Shown here: piece by piece, positions 62,454 through 64,000 of the stretch
Layout of the letters: each line of letters opens with the position of its first letter
Numbering within the stretch: position 1 is the first letter of the stretch
Source: Sphingobium sp. CAP-1
GTDB lineage: Bacteria; Pseudomonadota; Alphaproteobacteria; Sphingomonadales; Sphingomonadaceae
Direction of reading: 5' to 3'
DNA: 64,000 bases
Assembly: GCF_009720145.1 (NCBI RefSeq)
Contig: NZ_CP046252.1
Coordinates: 1,178,001-1,242,000, forward strand
Translations under genes and position numbers: made by a program
The notes under the pieces: model-generated
Seen by the model: the letters and a program-made list of their open reading frames with translations, nothing else
Databases searched by the model: none
Told to the model about the DNA's origin: nothing

Positions 62454-63518
62454 ATGAGGATGTCGAGCCTTCTCCTTCTGGGCGCCAGCGCCGCACTGGC
62501 CGGGATGGCGACGCCGGCCCTGGCTGACGGCAATCCCGGCCGGGGATGGACCGGCGGCACGCGGGGCGCGCATATGCCCCGCCCCGGCGGCACCTGGAAC
62601 AACGGCGCGCATCGCTGGGGTCCGCGCTATCATGGCCGCTGGTATGCCGGCTGGCGCGCGCCGGGCGGATGGGGCGGCTATCAGCGCCCGATCCGGGGCT
62701 ATATCCTGCCCCGCTACTGGATCAGCCCAAGCTATTATATCGCCAATTATGGCGCCTATGGCCTGCCCGTCCCGTCCTCCGGCTATGGCTGGTCGCGCTA
62801 TTATGACGATGCGGTGATGACCGACCGCTATGGCCGCGTCTATGACCATCGCAGCGATGTCGACTGGAACCGCTATGAAGGCGGCTATGGCCCGGATGGC
62901 AACGATGAGGATGGCTATGACGCGCCGCGCCGCGACAATGGCGTGGGCGGCGCGGCAGTCGGCGCGGTCGTCGGCGGCCTTGCCGGCAACCGTATCGCCG
63001 GGCGCGGCAACCGCACCGCCGGCACGCTGATCGGCGCCAGTGTCGGCGCGGTCGCCGGCATGGCGATCGACAAGGCGGAAGATCGCCCGCGCGACCATGC
63101 GCCACCGCCCCGCCGACCGGGCGCCGGCTATGATTATGGCTATGGCTATGCCGACGACGCCGTGACGACCCGGAATGACTATGACAGCCGCTGGGACGGC
63201 CGCTGGACCGGCACCTGGACCACGGACGACGGACGCAAGGTCAGCGGCACCTATGAAGGCCGGTTCGAGGGCGACGTGCATGGCGCTGGTGTCGATTATG
63301 ACGCGCCGCCCTACGCCGCCGTGCCGCACTGGTCGCAAGGACCGGTGTCGGTGTCGCAGGGGGGCGGCTATATCGCCAACGGCTATTATTATCCGGCGCC
63401 GGTCATGACCACCGTGACCATCCAGCCGGCGGTGACGACAACCACCACCACAACCTATGTCACCGAAAGCTATCGCAAGCCGGTGCGGCGCAAGGTCCGC
63501 TCCTGCCGCTGCAAATAG
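62454..63518 (+). CDS. Exported RcnB-like and glycine-zipper protein
   Basis: A 354-residue protein. The signal peptide MRMSSLLLLGASAALAGMA is followed by a Gly/Trp/Tyr-rich part like RcnB (RPIRGYILPRYWISPSYYIA), then a glycine zipper (VGGAAVGAVVGGLAGNRIAGR to GASVGAVAGMAIDKA, residues about 165-205). Tail ends in KPVRRKVRSCRCK. It is likely an envelope protein; RcnB members affect metal homeostasis, not proven here. Confidence 0.82.
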   Translation: MRMSSLLLLGASAALAGMATPALADGNPGRGWTGGTRGAHMPRPGGTWNNGAHRWGPRYHGRWYAGWRAPGGWGGYQRPIRGYILPRYWISPSYYIANYGAYGLPVPSSGYGWSRYYDDAVMTDRYGRVYDHRSDVDWNRYEGGYGPDGNDEDGYDAPRRDNGVGGAAVGAVVGGLAGNRIAGRGNRTAGTLIGASVGAVAGMAIDKAEDRPRDHAPPPRRPGAGYDYGYGYADDAVTTRNDYDSRWDGRWTGTWTTDDGRKVSGTYEGRFEGDVHGAGVDYDAPPYAAVPHWSQGPVSVSQGGGYIANGYYYPAPVMTTVTIQPAVTTTTTTTYVTESYRKPVRRKVRSCRCK

Positions 63519-63623
63519 CAGGCAATCAGGCGCTGCAACACGGCGGCCGGCATGTCGCGGCGGGAGTCCCCCGCCCGACATTGCAAAACTGCCGTCCTGG
63601 CCAGGCGCCCGTCAGGCAAACGA

Positions 63624-64000
63624 TCAGCGTCGGAACATCGTCGCCAGTTCGACCGGCAGTGGTGGTTCATCCCGTTGCGGCGCTGCTGATGCGCCCTGAG
63701 TCCGATCGTCCGGCTCGAAGCGCACCCAGCCCTGACGGCCCAGCTTTTCAAGGGGGCGATAGCGGATCTTATATTGCATCCGCTGCGACCCTTCGACCCA
63801 ATAGCCCAGATAGACATAGGGCAGGCCCGCGCTCGACGCGCGGACGATATGGTCCATGATGATATAGTTGCCGAGGCCCGCGCGGTCCGCCAGTTCGGTG
63901 TCGAAGAAGCTATAGATCATCGACAGTCCATCGCCCTGCCGGTCGGTCAGGCAGGCGCCCACCAGCTTGCCCGGACGGCCATCGACGCCCGGTTCGCGAT
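63624..64000 (-). CDS. bpt: Aspartate/glutamate leucyl- or arginyl-tRNA-protein transferase, C-terminal part
   Basis: A partial gene: the open frame continues past the window end. About 125 C-terminal residues of the ATE/Bpt family are visible: GKLVGACLTDRQGDGLSMIY, SFFDTELADRAGLGNYIIMD and YVYLGYWVEGSQRMQYKIRY. It adds a destabilising amino acid to protein N-termini for ClpS/ClpAP degradation. The bacterial form is usually a leucyl transferase (Bpt). The N-terminal domain is outside. Confidence 0.9.
   Translation of the reverse strand, partial: REPGVDGRPGKLVGACLTDRQGDGLSMIYSFFDTELADRAGLGNYIIMDHIVRASSAGLPYVYLGYWVEGSQRMQYKIRYRPLEKLGRQGWVRFEPDDRTQGASAAPQRDEPPLPVELATMFRR

Overview
The window is about 64 kb of GC-rich alphaproteobacterial chromosome. 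A sphingomonad (Sphingobium or Sphingomonas type) is the best fit: it has ctrA, a mutL carrying the endonuclease motif, mreBCD-mrdA-rodA, UPF0262, DUF2093/DUF2849/DUF934 genes, a large TonB receptor and many amidohydrolase or peptidase genes. This assignment rests on gene content and composition only; no database search was possible. Most of the window is ordinary backbone, densely packed, with many 4-base start/stop overlaps.

Layout. 1-5.0 kb: end of ychF, a DNA glycosylase, a phosphodiesterase lipoprotein, a MaoC hydratase and mutL. 5.2-10.9 kb: the rod-shape operon mreB-mreC-mreD-mrdA-rodA. 11.0-14.7 kb: tRNA-Lys(CTT) followed by a tyrosine integrase whose 5' end is cut off by a complete IS21-family element (istA/istB, two transposase-binding repeats at each end); the rest of the former island is gone. 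14.9-18.7 kb: a ParA ATPase with a ribbon-helix-helix-like partner, flanked by two SPOR-domain envelope proteins. 18.7-22.2 kb: LysR regulator, 2-oxoadipate dioxygenase/decarboxylase-like (DUF1338) enzyme and AstD-like aldehyde dehydrogenase. 22.2-28.8 kb: small proteins, a nitronate-monooxygenase-like flavoenzyme with an extra cysteine cluster, a glycosyltransferase, a hydrolase, SelO and a VOC protein. 28.9-34.4 kb: a second AstD-like enzyme, then the assimilatory sulfur operon (siroheme methyltransferase, DUF2849, sulfite reductase, DUF934, cysH). 34.5-42.3 kb: ClC transporter, DUF885 peptidase, dnaB, UPF0262, GH25, cytidine and dCTP deaminases, phosphatase. 42.5-51.9 kb: TonB receptor with a single-base frameshift, a beta-propeller amidohydrolase, and a sigma/anti-sigma pair divergent from a subtilase. 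52-54.7 kb: pentapeptide protein, ctrA and a LysR regulator. 54.8-58.0 kb: pirin, WrbA, and a carboxymuconolactone decarboxylase with an ECF41 sigma factor preceded by a near-ideal ECF41 promoter. 58.0-64 kb: acyltransferase, RluA, ArfB, a GT39-like glycosyltransferase, free-methionine-sulfoxide reductase, a glycine-zipper protein and the end of an aminoacyl-tRNA-protein transferase.

No CRISPR array, defence island, prophage or secondary-metabolite cluster is present. The least conventional signals are: the IS21-truncated integrase scar; the ParA/RHH pair between SPOR proteins; the self-contained ECF41 module with its promoter; the LysR/DUF1338/AstD module; the cysteine-rich tail of the flavoenzyme; a 29-residue membrane peptide too short for routine gene calling; and the dyad-rich intergenic region between the sigma factor and the subtilase.
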